A DNA stretch of 21,301 nucleotides from an uncultured Bacilli bacterium (GCA_947623705.1 CANQHT010000010.1:1-21301), one strand, 5' to 3'; positions 1 through 7,056 are shown, counted from the stretch's first letter. Numbers and translations are program-made. Notes: generated from the letters alone by a model not told the origin.

Positions 1-112
1 AAGTTAATGCAATACTTATTCTCATAGTAAATGCAACCAATACTATAAAAGTTGCTTTTACTTTGAGAATTAAGATTTCTTTAAAATGTTCGCTTTTATC
101 TTGATTTATCAT
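1..112 (-). CDS. 5' end of a leftward membrane-protein-like gene, truncated by the window edge
   Basis: An ORF reads leftward from an ATG at 110-112 and stays open for 37 codons to position 1. It begins MINQDKSEHFKEI and then becomes hydrophobic (FIVLVAF), consistent with a first membrane segment. I do not recognise the family. The insertion sequence lies 7 bp upstream of the start. Its 46-bp duplication (74-119) includes the start codon and first 13 codons, so the coding 5' end survives but the original upstream region is now about 2 kb away beyond 2128. The opposite strand is also open here in one frame (about 33 codons), so the assignment is tentative. No strong ribosome site is visible in the remaining leader. 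Confidence 0.4.
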   Translation of the reverse strand, partial: MINQDKSEHFKEILILKVKATFIVLVAFTMRISIALT

Positions 113-119
113 AAGTTAT
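74..119. repeat. Left copy of 46-bp direct repeat (target-site duplication)
   Basis: Positions 74-119 are identical over 46 bp to 2083-2128, directly abutting the insertion sequence on both sides. IS1634-type elements are known for unusually long, variable target duplications, so this is read as the target-site duplication made at insertion. This copy carries the start codon of the leftward ORF. Confidence 0.9.
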
Positions 120-122
120 CTC

Positions 123-137
123 AACTTAAACACTTTT
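123..137. repeat. Left terminal inverted repeat of the IS
   Basis: AACTTAAACACTTTT is the exact reverse complement of 2066-2080. It lies three bases inside the left junction with the target duplication. Confidence 0.9.
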
Positions 138-145
138 TAAAAAAC

Positions 146-189
146 AAAATCTCTCAAACTCAGTGTTTATGCTGAATTGAGAGATTTTT
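146..189 (-). terminator. Rho-independent terminator of the transposase gene
   Basis: The arms AAAATCTCTCAA (146-157) and TTGAGAGATTTT (177-188) pair perfectly, with a further CTCAG/CTGA extension. A T-rich run follows on the minus strand. It lies about 28 bp past the transposase stop and may also work rightward. Confidence 0.75.
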
Positions 190-216
190 ATGTATTTCAA
201 AAAATGCGTACGTTGA

Positions 217-1947
217 TTATTTTTTTGTTTGTTTACAAATATTTTTCAAATTTTTTTCTCTAATGGCTTCAAAGTCTGTTCTAAAGCCAAATGTTTCATG
301 TAAATCATCTGTTAAATCAGTTCTTATATAATTGGGAGAGTAAACACCATTACTATCAAGTTTTAAATCCATTGTTCTTAATGTATCTAGTATATCTCCA
401 ACTGTGTATTTATTATCTAATTTCTTTTCTAATAATCTATATATAACTAATGATAAAAAGCAAATTAGAAAATGGCCTTTGATGTTTTCTTCTGTCCAAT
501 GAAAAGCAGGTCTAGCTTTAAATTCACTTTTCATAATTCTAAAACTTTCTTCTATTTCCCATCTGTTGTGATTTATTTTAATTATATCTTCAACATCATC
601 TTCTAAGTTGGTGCATACAGCATATAATCCATCGTATTTAGCTTCTTCATCAATTGCTGATTGATTTATAGAGTAAGATGTTTCACTTGCAACTTCACCT
701 GCTTCAGTAGTATTTATACTTTCAATGAATCTTTTTGGATCGTTTTGTTTTGCTTTTCCTATTTTTTGGGGATTTTGTTCTATCATTTTTTTAGCTCTTT
801 CAATATGATTGTTTCGAATATGTCTTTGATATTCTTGATATTTAACTGAAAAAGTAATAATAAGTCTTTGCTCTAGTTTTCCGTCTTTTATCCACCGTTC
901 TTTATAAAAGGTTTTATCTTTATATGCTTCGATTAAATTTTCATCAGTTCTTAATTTTTCGATATTATAAGTTTTATTACTTCCTGGTAAATGCCATCCC
1001 TTTGTTAAATCTAATGCTTCCTCTTTTAAATAATCTTTTAATTTTTTGATAGATTGAGTAGTTATGAATTTTCTGGTGTTTGTATTATTAAATAATCTGT
1101 TTGTTTTTGATGCAAGTCCTGCATCAGTACAAACAACAACTTGAGATAATTTAAAATCTTCAACAATTTTTTTCTCTAAAGGTTTTAAAGTAATTTGTTC
1201 ATTAGTATTTCCTGGAGTTATTTCACAAGATAAAGGAATGCCATCTCCATCCATAAACAATCCCATTTGAACTAGTGGATTAGGTCTGTTTTCTTTGCTT
1301 TTTCCGTATTTTCTAAAATCATCTTCTGTTTCTATTTCAAAGAAGAAATTAGTACAGTCATAATATAAAATTCTATTGTTTCTTTTCATATAATTTTTGC
1401 TATTTTTATAAAGTTCTGATTGAATAAAATCATTTTCTTTACAAAGTATTGGTAAAGCTCTTTCTATATGTTGATAATCAAAATTTGGCTGTTCAAAAAA
1501 TTTTTTGGATAATTCAAGTGTTTTTAATTTAGAAGCAGGGAATAATATTCTAGAATAAATTAATTTAGATAAAATATCATTTAAATCAAATTTAAATTGA
1601 TATTTATCTGTAATAGTATTACAAATATTATTCATTTTAAGTTTATAATAAATATCTTGCAAAAAAAGATAACCAACATTAAATGATACTTGAACGTTCT
1701 TATCTATTATTTTGTTAGGATTTTTTTGAATAATAATAGGTAAAGTATCTTCTTTAAGTTTATCATTTAACTCTTTAACATAATTATTTAACCAAACCAA
1801 TGGTTCTTCATTGCCAGCCCGAAGTTTTAACTTTTCATAATTGCCAATATTTTCATAAACTTTAGAAGTTCTTTTACCATTTATTTTAGTATCATAAATA
1901 ATAGAGTAGTGTTCAAAGTTTTTAGATTTTGTTTTCTTAATATGCAT
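217..1947 (-). CDS. IS1634-family transposase (DDE)
   Basis: Cut-and-paste DDE transposase of the IS4/IS1634 group, 576 residues, a usual length for the family. The catalytic triad can be placed. D197 lies in YYDCTNF and D275 in VVCTDAG. E466 lies in the R-x3-E-x6-K signature HNRWEIEESFRIMK (R462, E466, K473). The C-terminal part has the hydrophobic GHFLICFLSLVIYRLLE segment typical of these enzymes. An upstream in-frame TTG at 1965 would add six residues. However, the -10 box at 1970-1975 puts the transcript start at or after that codon, so the ATG at 1947 (MHIKKTKSKN) is preferred. The gene fills the element, and its own hairpin terminator follows. No frameshift or internal stop is present, so it should be active. 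Confidence 0.93.
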   Translation of the reverse strand: MHIKKTKSKNFEHYSIIYDTKINGKRTSKVYENIGNYEKLKLRAGNEEPLVWLNNYVKELNDKLKEDTLPIIIQKNPNKIIDKNVQVSFNVGYLFLQDIYYKLKMNNICNTITDKYQFKFDLNDILSKLIYSRILFPASKLKTLELSKKFFEQPNFDYQHIERALPILCKENDFIQSELYKNSKNYMKRNNRILYYDCTNFFFEIETEDDFRKYGKSKENRPNPLVQMGLFMDGDGIPLSCEITPGNTNEQITLKPLEKKIVEDFKLSQVVVCTDAGLASKTNRLFNNTNTRKFITTQSIKKLKDYLKEEALDLTKGWHLPGSNKTYNIEKLRTDENLIEAYKDKTFYKERWIKDGKLEQRLIITFSVKYQEYQRHIRNNHIERAKKMIEQNPQKIGKAKQNDPKRFIESINTTEAGEVASETSYSINQSAIDEEAKYDGLYAVCTNLEDDVEDIIKINHNRWEIEESFRIMKSEFKARPAFHWTEENIKGHFLICFLSLVIYRLLEKKLDNKYTVGDILDTLRTMDLKLDSNGVYSPNYIRTDLTDDLHETFGFRTDFEAIREKNLKNICKQTKK

Positions 1948-1969
1948 ATAATCAACTACTTTCAAATAT

Positions 1970-1999
1970 ATTATATCAAACGTATGCCAACGTATGCAA
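1970..1999 (-). promoter_or_regulatory. Sigma-A-type promoter of the transposase
   Basis: On the minus strand, TTGCAT (1994-1999) and TATAAT (1970-1975) are separated by 18 bp. A CGTATGC motif occurs twice around the -35 region and may be a transposase or regulator site. The predicted transcript start near 1963 supports translation from the ATG at 1947. Confidence 0.65.
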
Positions 2000-2065
2000 T
2001 ATTAAAATTGAAAATTTGACAAAAAAATAACCATTTTATAATGGTTTGCATAATTTTTAAAAATT

Positions 2066-2080
2066 AAAAGTGTTTAAGTT
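2066..2080. repeat. Right terminal inverted repeat of the IS
   Basis: AAAAGTGTTTAAGTT is the exact reverse complement of 123-137. It lies two bases inside the right junction. Confidence 0.9.
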
Positions 2081-2082
2081 CC

Positions 2083-2128
2083 GATTTCTTTAAAATGTTC
2101 GCTTTTATCTTGATTTATCATAAGTTAT
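2083..2128. repeat. Right copy of 46-bp direct repeat (target-site duplication)
   Basis: Identical to 74-119. On the minus strand it carries a second copy of the leftward ORF start (ATG at 2119-2121). Reading into the IS, this gives only 15 codons before a TAA at 2074-2076, a truncated remnant. On the plus strand the copy supplies the -35 box of the promoter for the gene at 2165. Confidence 0.9.
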
Positions 2129-2138
2129 GTAGTATTAT
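2110..2138 (+). promoter_or_regulatory. Sigma-A-type promoter for the gene at 2165
   Basis: TTGATT (2110-2115), 17-bp spacer, TATTAT (2133-2138). The -35 box lies inside the 46-bp duplication and the -10 box just outside. The IS therefore landed immediately upstream of this promoter without breaking it. Confidence 0.55.
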
Positions 2139-2164
2139 TAACTTAATAGTAGAGAGAGTGTAAT

Positions 2165-2518
2165 ATGAATAATAGTGAAGTTTTAAAATATTGTCCAAAT
2201 TATTACAATATAGTAAATTTTGATTTTCAAGATGAAGATTTAATTAGTGAAAAACTAATTGGTATATATAAAAATTATATCTTTTCAATTAATTTAAATA
2301 ATCCAGAAGATATTGAGAGAATTGAAGAATTAGATCGGGTTCTAGCTAGTTATATTGCTGATTATCTATTTAGAAGAACATTACAAAAAGAAATTGTTAC
2401 AGTGCAAGTTAAAAAAGATAATAATGTTTTAAGAAGTTTAGTTGATGTTATTATTAGAATATTTACAAACTATGAAGAATATACAACGAGAAAAATATAT
2501 ATAAGTAAATGGATTTAA
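2165..2518 (+). CDS. Hypothetical protein, 117 aa
   Basis: A small soluble protein with no signal peptide and no family I recognise. It starts MNNSEVLKYCPNYYNI, is rich in D, E, N and I, and is mostly helical in character, with a basic C-terminal third (KKDNNVLRSLVDVIIRIF). The start is supported by an AGAGAGAG Shine-Dalgarno-like run at 2151-2158, six bases before the ATG, and by a promoter at 2110-2138. It is followed immediately by a shared hairpin terminator and faces the gerK operon. Before the IS insertion it would have been divergent from the leftward ORF at the left edge. That arrangement hints at a shared regulatory region but says nothing firm about function. Confidence 0.75.
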   Translation: MNNSEVLKYCPNYYNIVNFDFQDEDLISEKLIGIYKNYIFSINLNNPEDIERIEELDRVLASYIADYLFRRTLQKEIVTVQVKKDNNVLRSLVDVIIRIFTNYEEYTTRKIYISKWI

Positions 2519-2550
2519 AAATCACTTCATTAATCTTGAAGTGATTTTTT
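2517..2550. terminator. Bidirectional rho-independent terminator between the 2165 gene and gerKB
   Basis: A 13-bp perfect stem, AAAAATCACTTCA (2517-2529) with its complement (2537-2549), around a 7-base loop. It gives A/T runs on both sides, so it can serve both converging genes. The gerKB stop codon lies in the loop. Confidence 0.85.
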
Positions 2551-3573
2551 ATAAGCTTTAATTTTTTGAGATTTTTTAACATAGATAAGTAAGATAACAA
2601 AGAGAAGAAAGAAACCAAATAATATAGCGGGATAAGCATAAAATAGGGTAATAATTAAACGGTAATTATGACCAATTACAAAGACCGCTAAATATAAAGT
2701 AAGAAGGACTAAAGAATAATACCAAATCGGATTATATTTTTTAGGTAAAGTTTCTTTTAAATTAGTGGTTAAACTCGATAAAGTAATAAACATATCAAAG
2801 TACCAAATAAATGTTGATAAGTTTTCAATGTTTTCAATAAAATCTAATATTTTAATTTGTTTTAAAACAGCATATTCGGGAAAACTATAGATTCTTATTA
2901 AAGGGTCTCCTAAAGATAGAATAGTAAATAGAGTGATTAAGAAAGTAAAGAAAGTACCCATTAAATAATCTTTTAAATCATCTTTAAAACAATTCGAACT
3001 ATAATTGATTGTTATTATTTGAGGGATACTCGTAATGGAAGCATAGATTAAAGCAGCTTTAATAATATTAAAACTACGTTCCGAATAAATCGGTAATAAA
3101 TGATCAAATTCTAAATATTTGGTTAGGAATAAAGCATAAATAATAATGATAATGACGCTAAAGAAGCAAAGAAGACTACTTAATGATTCTAAAACTCTTT
3201 TTTCTTTCGAACTGATATATAAAGCTAGAAGAAGGAAAGGAATAACCACTAATATTTTAGGAGTATATAATAAATAGAATGAATTAACAAACATAGGAAG
3301 TAAGATTAATATCATCAATATTAAAAACATATAGAAGATGTTAAAAATAACTAAATAAATTTTACCAAAAGTAGTTTTACTTAATAAATCCCGCATATTA
3401 GTATTTTTAAAGAAATCTTTTAAATGTTTATAAATATAGAGAATAATTACACCAAGAAGAGTACCAAGTAAAACAGAGATCCAAGCATCTTTGGATGCAT
3501 TTTTAAAAAGGAGAAAGAAACCAATCCCAAACATTGATGAACGCGTAATAAAATAAGTTAATTTATTTTTCAT
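2530..3573 (-). CDS. gerKB: GerAB/GerKB-family spore germination permease
   Basis: B subunit of a nutrient germinant receptor, an integral protein of the inner spore membrane in the amino acid/polyamine/organocation transporter superfamily. It is 347 residues, close to the usual 360 or so. It shows about ten hydrophobic segments from end to end (for example FGIGFFLLF, ILLPMFVNSFYLLY, FLLLALYI, IIIIIYALFL, FGFFLLFVILLIYV). The N-terminal segment is followed by the short loop NASKDAW, and the protein ends in a basic tail. The start ATG overlaps the gerKC stop by four bases (ATGA), and a GAGGTGG ribosome site lies inside the gerKC 3' end, so translation is coupled. It is last in the operon. The gene order A-C-B matches the Bacillus gerK layout, but which germinant is sensed cannot be read from sequence. 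Confidence 0.9.
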   Translation of the reverse strand: MKNKLTYFITRSSMFGIGFFLLFKNASKDAWISVLLGTLLGVIILYIYKHLKDFFKNTNMRDLLSKTTFGKIYLVIFNIFYMFLILMILILLPMFVNSFYLLYTPKILVVIPFLLLALYISSKEKRVLESLSSLLCFFSVIIIIIYALFLTKYLEFDHLLPIYSERSFNIIKAALIYASITSIPQIITINYSSNCFKDDLKDYLMGTFFTFLITLFTILSLGDPLIRIYSFPEYAVLKQIKILDFIENIENLSTFIWYFDMFITLSSLTTNLKETLPKKYNPIWYYSLVLLTLYLAVFVIGHNYRLIITLFYAYPAILFGFFLLFVILLIYVKKSQKIKAYKKSLQD

Positions 3574-4640
3574 AATTCCACCTCAAAGATAAAGCCTTTC
3601 GTATTAATTTTTAAATTTATTTGGGTATTAACCTTGGCTTTAGTCCATAAATCTTTATTTTCTTTCCGGGTCTTTTTATAGTATAAATCTTGAAATCCTA
3701 AAACATCACTTTTATTTTCTTGTAAGATTTTAATAAAACTATCGACTTCTTTTTGAATAATTTTCCCAAATTCTTGATTTAAATTACGATAAGTTTCTTC
3801 TTTTTTTAAATCTAAATCGGCACTATTTTCAATGATTCTTGCTTCTAAATCTAGAGTTATATTAATTTCATCTTGACTAATATCTATATTTTTTTTAGAA
3901 GAATTCACAGATATAGTGACTACATCTTTCCCATAACTTTTGGTAAATTCTAGAGAATAAACATTTTCATTAAATAAACTATATAATGTAGAATTTCTTC
4001 GGTCTAATTTATTTTCAACATTATAACCTTTAAAAATGTAAAAATTATTTAAAGATATAGCATCATCAATTATACTTAAAGAACCTAGAATAATATCATA
4101 TTTATGACTAACTAATTTCGATAAAACTTTTTGATATGGTTCATTAATGGCTAAATTATCATTATAGATTTCATTAGTAATTAAGTTAAAGATTAAATCA
4201 CTTACAACCGGATTATTGTCATCATTATGTTTAAATATAGTATCGGGTGATGTACCATTCGCCACCATCATAATAAATTCATCCCTTATATTAGTATCTC
4301 TTAATAAATAATCAATTATTTGATCTAATTTATCTTTAATAATGCTTTCACTTAAAACGACAATTTTTAAATGGGCAAAGAAAGGCTTTTTACCAACTCT
4401 AAAGTTTGCATCCGTAAATGCTTCATTAATGGTGTTGCCACTGCCTTTTTCGGTATAACTTAACATAGCGGTATTATCTTCGGTTTTAGTATCATTTAAT
4501 ATTTCATAAGTAACCACAAAATTATCATCTTGATAATCAATACCTAAACCGGTAATAATAGCTAAATTATTTAATTCAATATTATCATAACAACCACCAA
4601 GTAATAAAACTGTCACAATTAAAATTAATATTTTTTTCAT
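3570..4640 (-). CDS. gerKC: Ger(x)C-family spore germination lipoprotein
   Basis: C subunit of the germinant receptor, a lipoprotein on the outer face of the inner spore membrane. The N-terminus MKKILILIVTVLLLGGCYD is a lipoprotein signal with lipobox LGGC, so C17 is the expected lipidated residue. The mature protein begins with the characteristic NIELNNLAIITGLGIDY stretch of the family. Length 356 is slightly short of the usual 370-400. Further family features include the mid-region VSDLIFNLI and the C-terminal DLYYKKTRKENKDLW segment. It overlaps gerKA upstream and gerKB downstream by four bases each, so the three subunits are made from one message in a coupled way. Confidence 0.93.
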   Translation of the reverse strand: MKKILILIVTVLLLGGCYDNIELNNLAIITGLGIDYQDDNFVVTYEILNDTKTEDNTAMLSYTEKGSGNTINEAFTDANFRVGKKPFFAHLKIVVLSESIIKDKLDQIIDYLLRDTNIRDEFIMMVANGTSPDTIFKHNDDNNPVVSDLIFNLITNEIYNDNLAINEPYQKVLSKLVSHKYDIILGSLSIIDDAISLNNFYIFKGYNVENKLDRRNSTLYSLFNENVYSLEFTKSYGKDVVTISVNSSKKNIDISQDEINITLDLEARIIENSADLDLKKEETYRNLNQEFGKIIQKEVDSFIKILQENKSDVLGFQDLYYKKTRKENKDLWTKAKVNTQINLKINTKGFIFEVEL

Positions 4641-6049
4641 TCAAATTTTCCCCTTGTCATATTTTTATCGGTAATTAAGGAACTTCTTTTGGTATTATGC
4701 TTTTCTTTTTCTTTTAAGAAAGTTTTAAAAAAGTAGGTTTTATCAAATGGAGCGATGGGTGCAAAGTAAGGTGAGTTTAAAGATTTGATGGAAATAACAT
4801 TAGTAAGCAAAAGAATTAAACCTAAAAATATCCCATATAGGCCAAAGAAGGCGGCGAAGAATAAAAACATATAACGATAAAAACGGAGGGCACTATTAAT
4901 TTCAAGTTCGGTAAAAATTAGACTCGTAATAAATGTGAATGAAGCAATGATGATAGCAATCGGGGAAACAAGTCCCGCATTAACCGCTGCCTCCCCAATA
5001 ATTAAGGCTCCTAAAATGGAAATGGCTGAGCCAAAGTTAGAAGGAAATCGTAAATCACTTTCTCTTAAAATATCACAAGTAATTAGTAAAATGATAACTT
5101 CCACAATAGATGGAAAAGGTACACCCGCACTCTGGGTACTAAAATTAATTAAAAGACTAGAAGGAATAGTTTCTTGATTATAATTGATAATGGCCACAAA
5201 TAAACCGGGAACAATCATAGAAAATAAAAAACAAAAAGCTCTTAAAATTTTAACAAAGGCAACATTAATACTTTTAACATAATTATCACTAACCGGATTA
5301 ATGAAATCCACTAAAAAGGAAGGAAGAATAATCGCAAAAGGAGAAGTATCCATTAATATGGCAATTTTACCTTCTAAAAGACTAGTCGCTACCAAATCTG
5401 GTCTTTCAGTTCTTTTAATGGTGGGAAATACCGTTCTATTTTCACTTTCTAAGTAATTAATTAAATTACCGACATCCAAAACGCCATCAATATCAATTGT
5501 ATTTAATTTATCTTTAATAATTTGAATGTTGTCGCTCTTGGCTACATCTTCTAAATAATTAATGGTAACGACATTTTTGGTTTTTCTTCCCAAAACTATT
5601 TCTTCCGTTTTCATCGTATGACTTTTAATTCTTCTTTTAATAAGTCCAATATTAGTTTGAATATTTTCATTAAAAGAATCTTCTGGACCAAGTAGGGAAG
5701 GCTCTCTAGCTGATGCTGATACACTTCTTGCTAAATCTCCTTTTGTTTCAATGGCAATAATGGTATTATCTAAAATAACTACGGCAAAACCACTTGTTAA
5801 ATAAAATTCTATTTCATCAGGATTTGTTATGGGAACACTATTAGGGCCAGCTAAATTACTATTTAAGTCATGTCTCGAATTATAATGCGTTAAATTTTTT
5901 AAAATATAATCATTTACTTTATCACTAGAACAAACTGTATCAATAAATAAAACATAAACGGTCTTAAAAAGACTTATCTTAATTTCTTTAATCTTTAAAT
6001 CAGGAGTTAATTTAAATTCTTCTTTTAATCTCGCAACAATCTTATTCAT
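4637..6049 (-). CDS. gerKA: GerA-family spore germination protein (A subunit)
   Basis: A subunit of the germinant receptor: an N-terminal soluble domain of roughly 230 residues, then a membrane domain. Family landmarks are LLEGKIAILMDTSPFAIILP before the first membrane helix, STQSAGVPFPSIVEV, and the RESDLRFP / GSAISILGALIIGEAAV stretch. At 470 residues it is at the short end of the family (about 480-500). The first in-frame ATG at 6055 directly abuts the AGGAAG ribosome site. The ATG at 6049 has a normal 6-base gap and is preferred (MNKIVARLKEEF). It leads a three-gene operon. A weak sigma-G-like promoter lies just upstream, in keeping with forespore expression of such receptors. Confidence 0.94.
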   Translation of the reverse strand: MNKIVARLKEEFKLTPDLKIKEIKISLFKTVYVLFIDTVCSSDKVNDYILKNLTHYNSRHDLNSNLAGPNSVPITNPDEIEFYLTSGFAVVILDNTIIAIETKGDLARSVSASAREPSLLGPEDSFNENIQTNIGLIKRRIKSHTMKTEEIVLGRKTKNVVTINYLEDVAKSDNIQIIKDKLNTIDIDGVLDVGNLINYLESENRTVFPTIKRTERPDLVATSLLEGKIAILMDTSPFAIILPSFLVDFINPVSDNYVKSINVAFVKILRAFCFLFSMIVPGLFVAIINYNQETIPSSLLINFSTQSAGVPFPSIVEVIILLITCDILRESDLRFPSNFGSAISILGALIIGEAAVNAGLVSPIAIIIASFTFITSLIFTELEINSALRFYRYMFLFFAAFFGLYGIFLGLILLLTNVISIKSLNSPYFAPIAPFDKTYFFKTFLKEKEKHNTKRSSLITDKNMTRGKFE

Positions 6050-6068
6050 TTCCATCTTCCTTTATATT

Positions 6069-6097
6069 TATTATTGGCAAGATTTACCAAATCATAC
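6069..6097 (-). promoter_or_regulatory. Candidate sigma-G (forespore) promoter of the gerK operon
   Basis: On the minus strand GTATG (6093-6097) fits the sigma-G -35 pattern G-H-A-T-R. AATAATA (6069-6075), 17 bp downstream, differs from CATAATA at one base. The transcript start would fall about 12 bases before the preferred gerKA ATG, leaving a very short leader. gerA-type operons are sigma-G controlled in Bacillus. The match is suggestive only. Confidence 0.35.
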
Positions 6098-6098
6098 C

Positions 6099-6127
6099 TT
6101 GAAAAAATGTCAAAATTATGATATATT
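6099..6127 (+). promoter_or_regulatory. Sigma-A-type promoter of a putative small RNA
   Basis: TTGAAA (6099-6104), 17-bp spacer, TATATT (6122-6127), pointing rightward away from gerKA. The -10 region and its downstream flank (ATTGAATAT) closely match the two antitoxin-RNA promoters at 6816 and 7100, which suggests common origin. No ORF begins soon after it. Confidence 0.55.
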
Positions 6128-6133
6128 GAATAT

Positions 6134-6310
6134 AGAAAGATAGATGAAACACTTAATAGTTGGGAACTTACCTTAAAAAAATGGAAATTTTCGAAAAAAA
6201 ATCATTATATGAAAAATGTTATATCTTTCTCATAATTTTTGATGTACGAGCTTTTAATATTGGATTAAAAAAACTTTGGTAAGTTCTCAACTATTGAGTG
6301 TTTTTGTTTA
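6134..6310 (+). ncRNA. Putative structured non-coding RNA closed by a 25-bp stem (alternatively a MITE)
   Basis: From the predicted start near 6134 the sequence holds two arms, 6148-6172 and 6278-6302. They pair over 25 bp with two positions that are not Watson-Crick. Both become G-U wobbles in the plus-strand RNA, but they would be A-C mismatches on the other strand. The right arm is followed by a T-rich run (6301-6309), as in an intrinsic terminator. The 105-base interior is AT-rich and has no ORF with a ribosome site. The terminator core CACTTAAT...ATTGAGTG resembles those of the antitoxin RNAs at 6928 and 7209. A non-autonomous transposon with terminal inverted repeats is the main alternative, but I see no target duplication. 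Confidence 0.35.
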
Positions 6311-6324
6311 TAAAAATAAATTGT

Positions 6325-6353
6325 TTGACACGCCATAAACATAATGCTAGAAT
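6325..6353 (+). promoter_or_regulatory. Strong sigma-A promoter of the gene at 6378
   Basis: TTGACA (6325-6330), 17-bp spacer, TAGAAT (6348-6353). The predicted transcript start near 6360 leaves no leader for an ATG at 6363 and favours the ATG at 6378. Confidence 0.75.
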
Positions 6354-6377
6354 ATAAAACTAATGAAGGGAAAGTTT

Positions 6378-6779
6378 ATGGAACGAGGAAATTTATCATT
6401 TTATGAAAAAATAAAATTTTTAGAAGAAAGTAAATTACAAGTAAGTGCAGAATTATATAATTATTTTGTTAAAAATGATTTAAAGCAAATATTAGATTAT
6501 GCTGCTGAACTTGCTAAAACTAATAAAAAATTTGATTTCTATTTTAGTGATTATGTAGCAACTTATTGTAAAAGTTTAGATGATTTAAACAAATTACAAT
6601 GTGTTAGAGATTTCTTTTCAAAATATGGTTTAATTCAAATTTATCCAGATTTTTATCCATTAAGAACAAATTTTACTACTAAAAAAGATTTAACATTTAC
6701 AGATGTATATGATGCTTATACTTGTGAACTTAATTCTATTTTAGAACTTAAAAAGGGTATAGAGAACTTGCAAAGATAA
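6378..6779 (+). CDS. Hypothetical protein, 133 aa
   Basis: A soluble, probably mostly helical protein beginning MERGNLSFYEKIKFLEES. It has no signal peptide, no membrane segment and no family that I recognise. The start at 6378 is chosen because AGGGA lies six bases upstream and the promoter at 6325-6353 would start transcription almost on top of the earlier ATG at 6363. The middle is aromatic-rich (KKFDFYFSDYVATY and the FYPLRTNF segment), and the C-terminus is charged (ELKKGIENLQR). No clear terminator follows. It stands alone between the structured RNA and the toxin repeats, in what looks like accessory DNA, so a phage- or conflict-related role is possible but unsupported. Confidence 0.7.
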   Translation: MERGNLSFYEKIKFLEESKLQVSAELYNYFVKNDLKQILDYAAELAKTNKKFDFYFSDYVATYCKSLDDLNKLQCVRDFFSKYGLIQIYPDFYPLRTNFTTKKDLTFTDVYDAYTCELNSILELKKGIENLQR

Positions 6780-6815
6780 GTTCTTTTAATATGTTATACA
6801 ATAATTATGATATAC

Positions 6816-6844
6816 TTGATAAAATCAGTGATTTATGATATATT
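6816..6844 (+). promoter_or_regulatory. Promoter of antitoxin RNA 1
   Basis: TTGATA (6816-6821), 17-bp spacer, TATATT (6839-6844). Transcript start expected near 6851. Confidence 0.7.
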
Positions 6845-6870
6845 GAATATGTCAAGAAAGTTTGGCGTAA

Positions 6871-6911
6871 AATAAAAAAGGGAATACTTAATTGCGTAAG
6901 TTGAGTACTCG
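6871..6911 (-). terminator. Leftward terminator of toxin 1 mRNA
   Basis: On the minus strand GAGTACTCAA pairs with TTAAGTATTC (6882-6891 with 6901-6910, one mismatch and one G-U). A run of six T follows (complement of 6874-6879). It lies inside the antitoxin RNA gene, giving a 3' overlap of the two transcripts. Confidence 0.6.
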
Positions 6912-6927
6912 CCGTTTATTTTTTGGT

Positions 6928-6965
6928 AAGCACTTAATCTTTGTTAGATTGAGTGCTTTTCTTTT
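6928..6965 (+). terminator. Rightward terminator of antitoxin RNA 1
   Basis: AGCACTTAATCT (6929-6940) pairs with AGATTGAGTGCT (6946-6957), with one G-U, followed by a T-rich tail to 6965. Confidence 0.8.
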
Positions 6966-6975
6966 ATGTAGGTTA

Positions 6976-7056
6976 CTAATTTACTAAAGTAAAAAGTAAG
7001 GCTATCAATAAAAAAATTATGATTAGGGAAAATATTAATAAATCTTTCTTAAGCAT
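6976..7056 (-). CDS. Type I toxin-like hydrophobic peptide 1 (26 aa)
   Basis: A 26-codon ORF. It begins MLKKDLL, continues with one uninterrupted hydrophobic helix of about 19 residues (I, L, F, A) and ends TLVN. A strong GGGAGG ribosome site lies nine bases upstream. Charge at the N-terminus followed by a single membrane helix is the pattern of Fst/TxpA/Ldr-type toxins, which insert into the cytoplasmic membrane. A convergent short RNA with its own promoter and terminator begins beyond the 3' end and would act as the antisense antitoxin. The 27-residue copy at 7260 differs by two small changes (L2F and one extra I). Unlike that copy, no clear promoter or long leader lies upstream, because the tandem junction replaces them. 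This copy may therefore be silent. It is too short for routine gene calling. Confidence 0.7.
   Translation of the reverse strand: MLKKDLLIFSLIIIFLLIALLFTLVN

Larger units (their letters stand above)
120..2082 (-). mobile_element. IS1634-family (IS4-like DDE) insertion sequence, complete
   Basis: The element is bounded by the 46-bp direct repeats and contains a single leftward transposase gene. It has perfect 15-bp terminal inverted repeats, AACTTAAACACTTTT at 123-137 and its complement at 2066-2080, each 2-3 bp inside the junction. Total length is about 1.96 kb. The transposase is full length with all three acidic catalytic residues, the promoter and terminator are intact, and the duplications are still identical. 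These points indicate a recent insertion and a probably active element. A small inverted repeat (about 2032-2045) just inside the right end may block read-through from outside. Confidence 0.92.
6851..6965 (+). ncRNA. Putative antitoxin RNA 1 (RatA-like, convergent to toxin 1)
   Basis: An RNA of about 115 nt is predicted between the promoter at 6816-6844 and the terminator at 6928-6965. It contains no ORF with a ribosome site. It runs against the leftward toxin gene at 6976-7056, so it would overlap the 3' untranslated part of that message rather than the coding region. This is the layout of txpA/RatA and fst/par-type type I systems. The RNA body contains a second hairpin (6882-6910) that works as the toxin terminator on the opposite strand. 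Confidence 0.6.

Noticed and set aside
661..849. 62-codon ORF opposite the transposase gene
   Set aside because: Fully inside the transposase on the other strand, no ribosome site, low-complexity F/I/S composition; a shadow.
4935..5177. 80-codon ORF opposite gerKA
   Set aside because: Antisense shadow of a conserved membrane segment of gerKA.
6134..6310. 6S RNA assignment for the structured RNA
   Set aside because: Overall shape is similar, but I cannot identify conserved 6S sequence elements; left unassigned.
6228..6350. A leftward 25-codon ORF near the structured RNA as a third toxin peptide
   Set aside because: It is not hydrophobic, has no ribosome site, and does not resemble the two toxin peptides.
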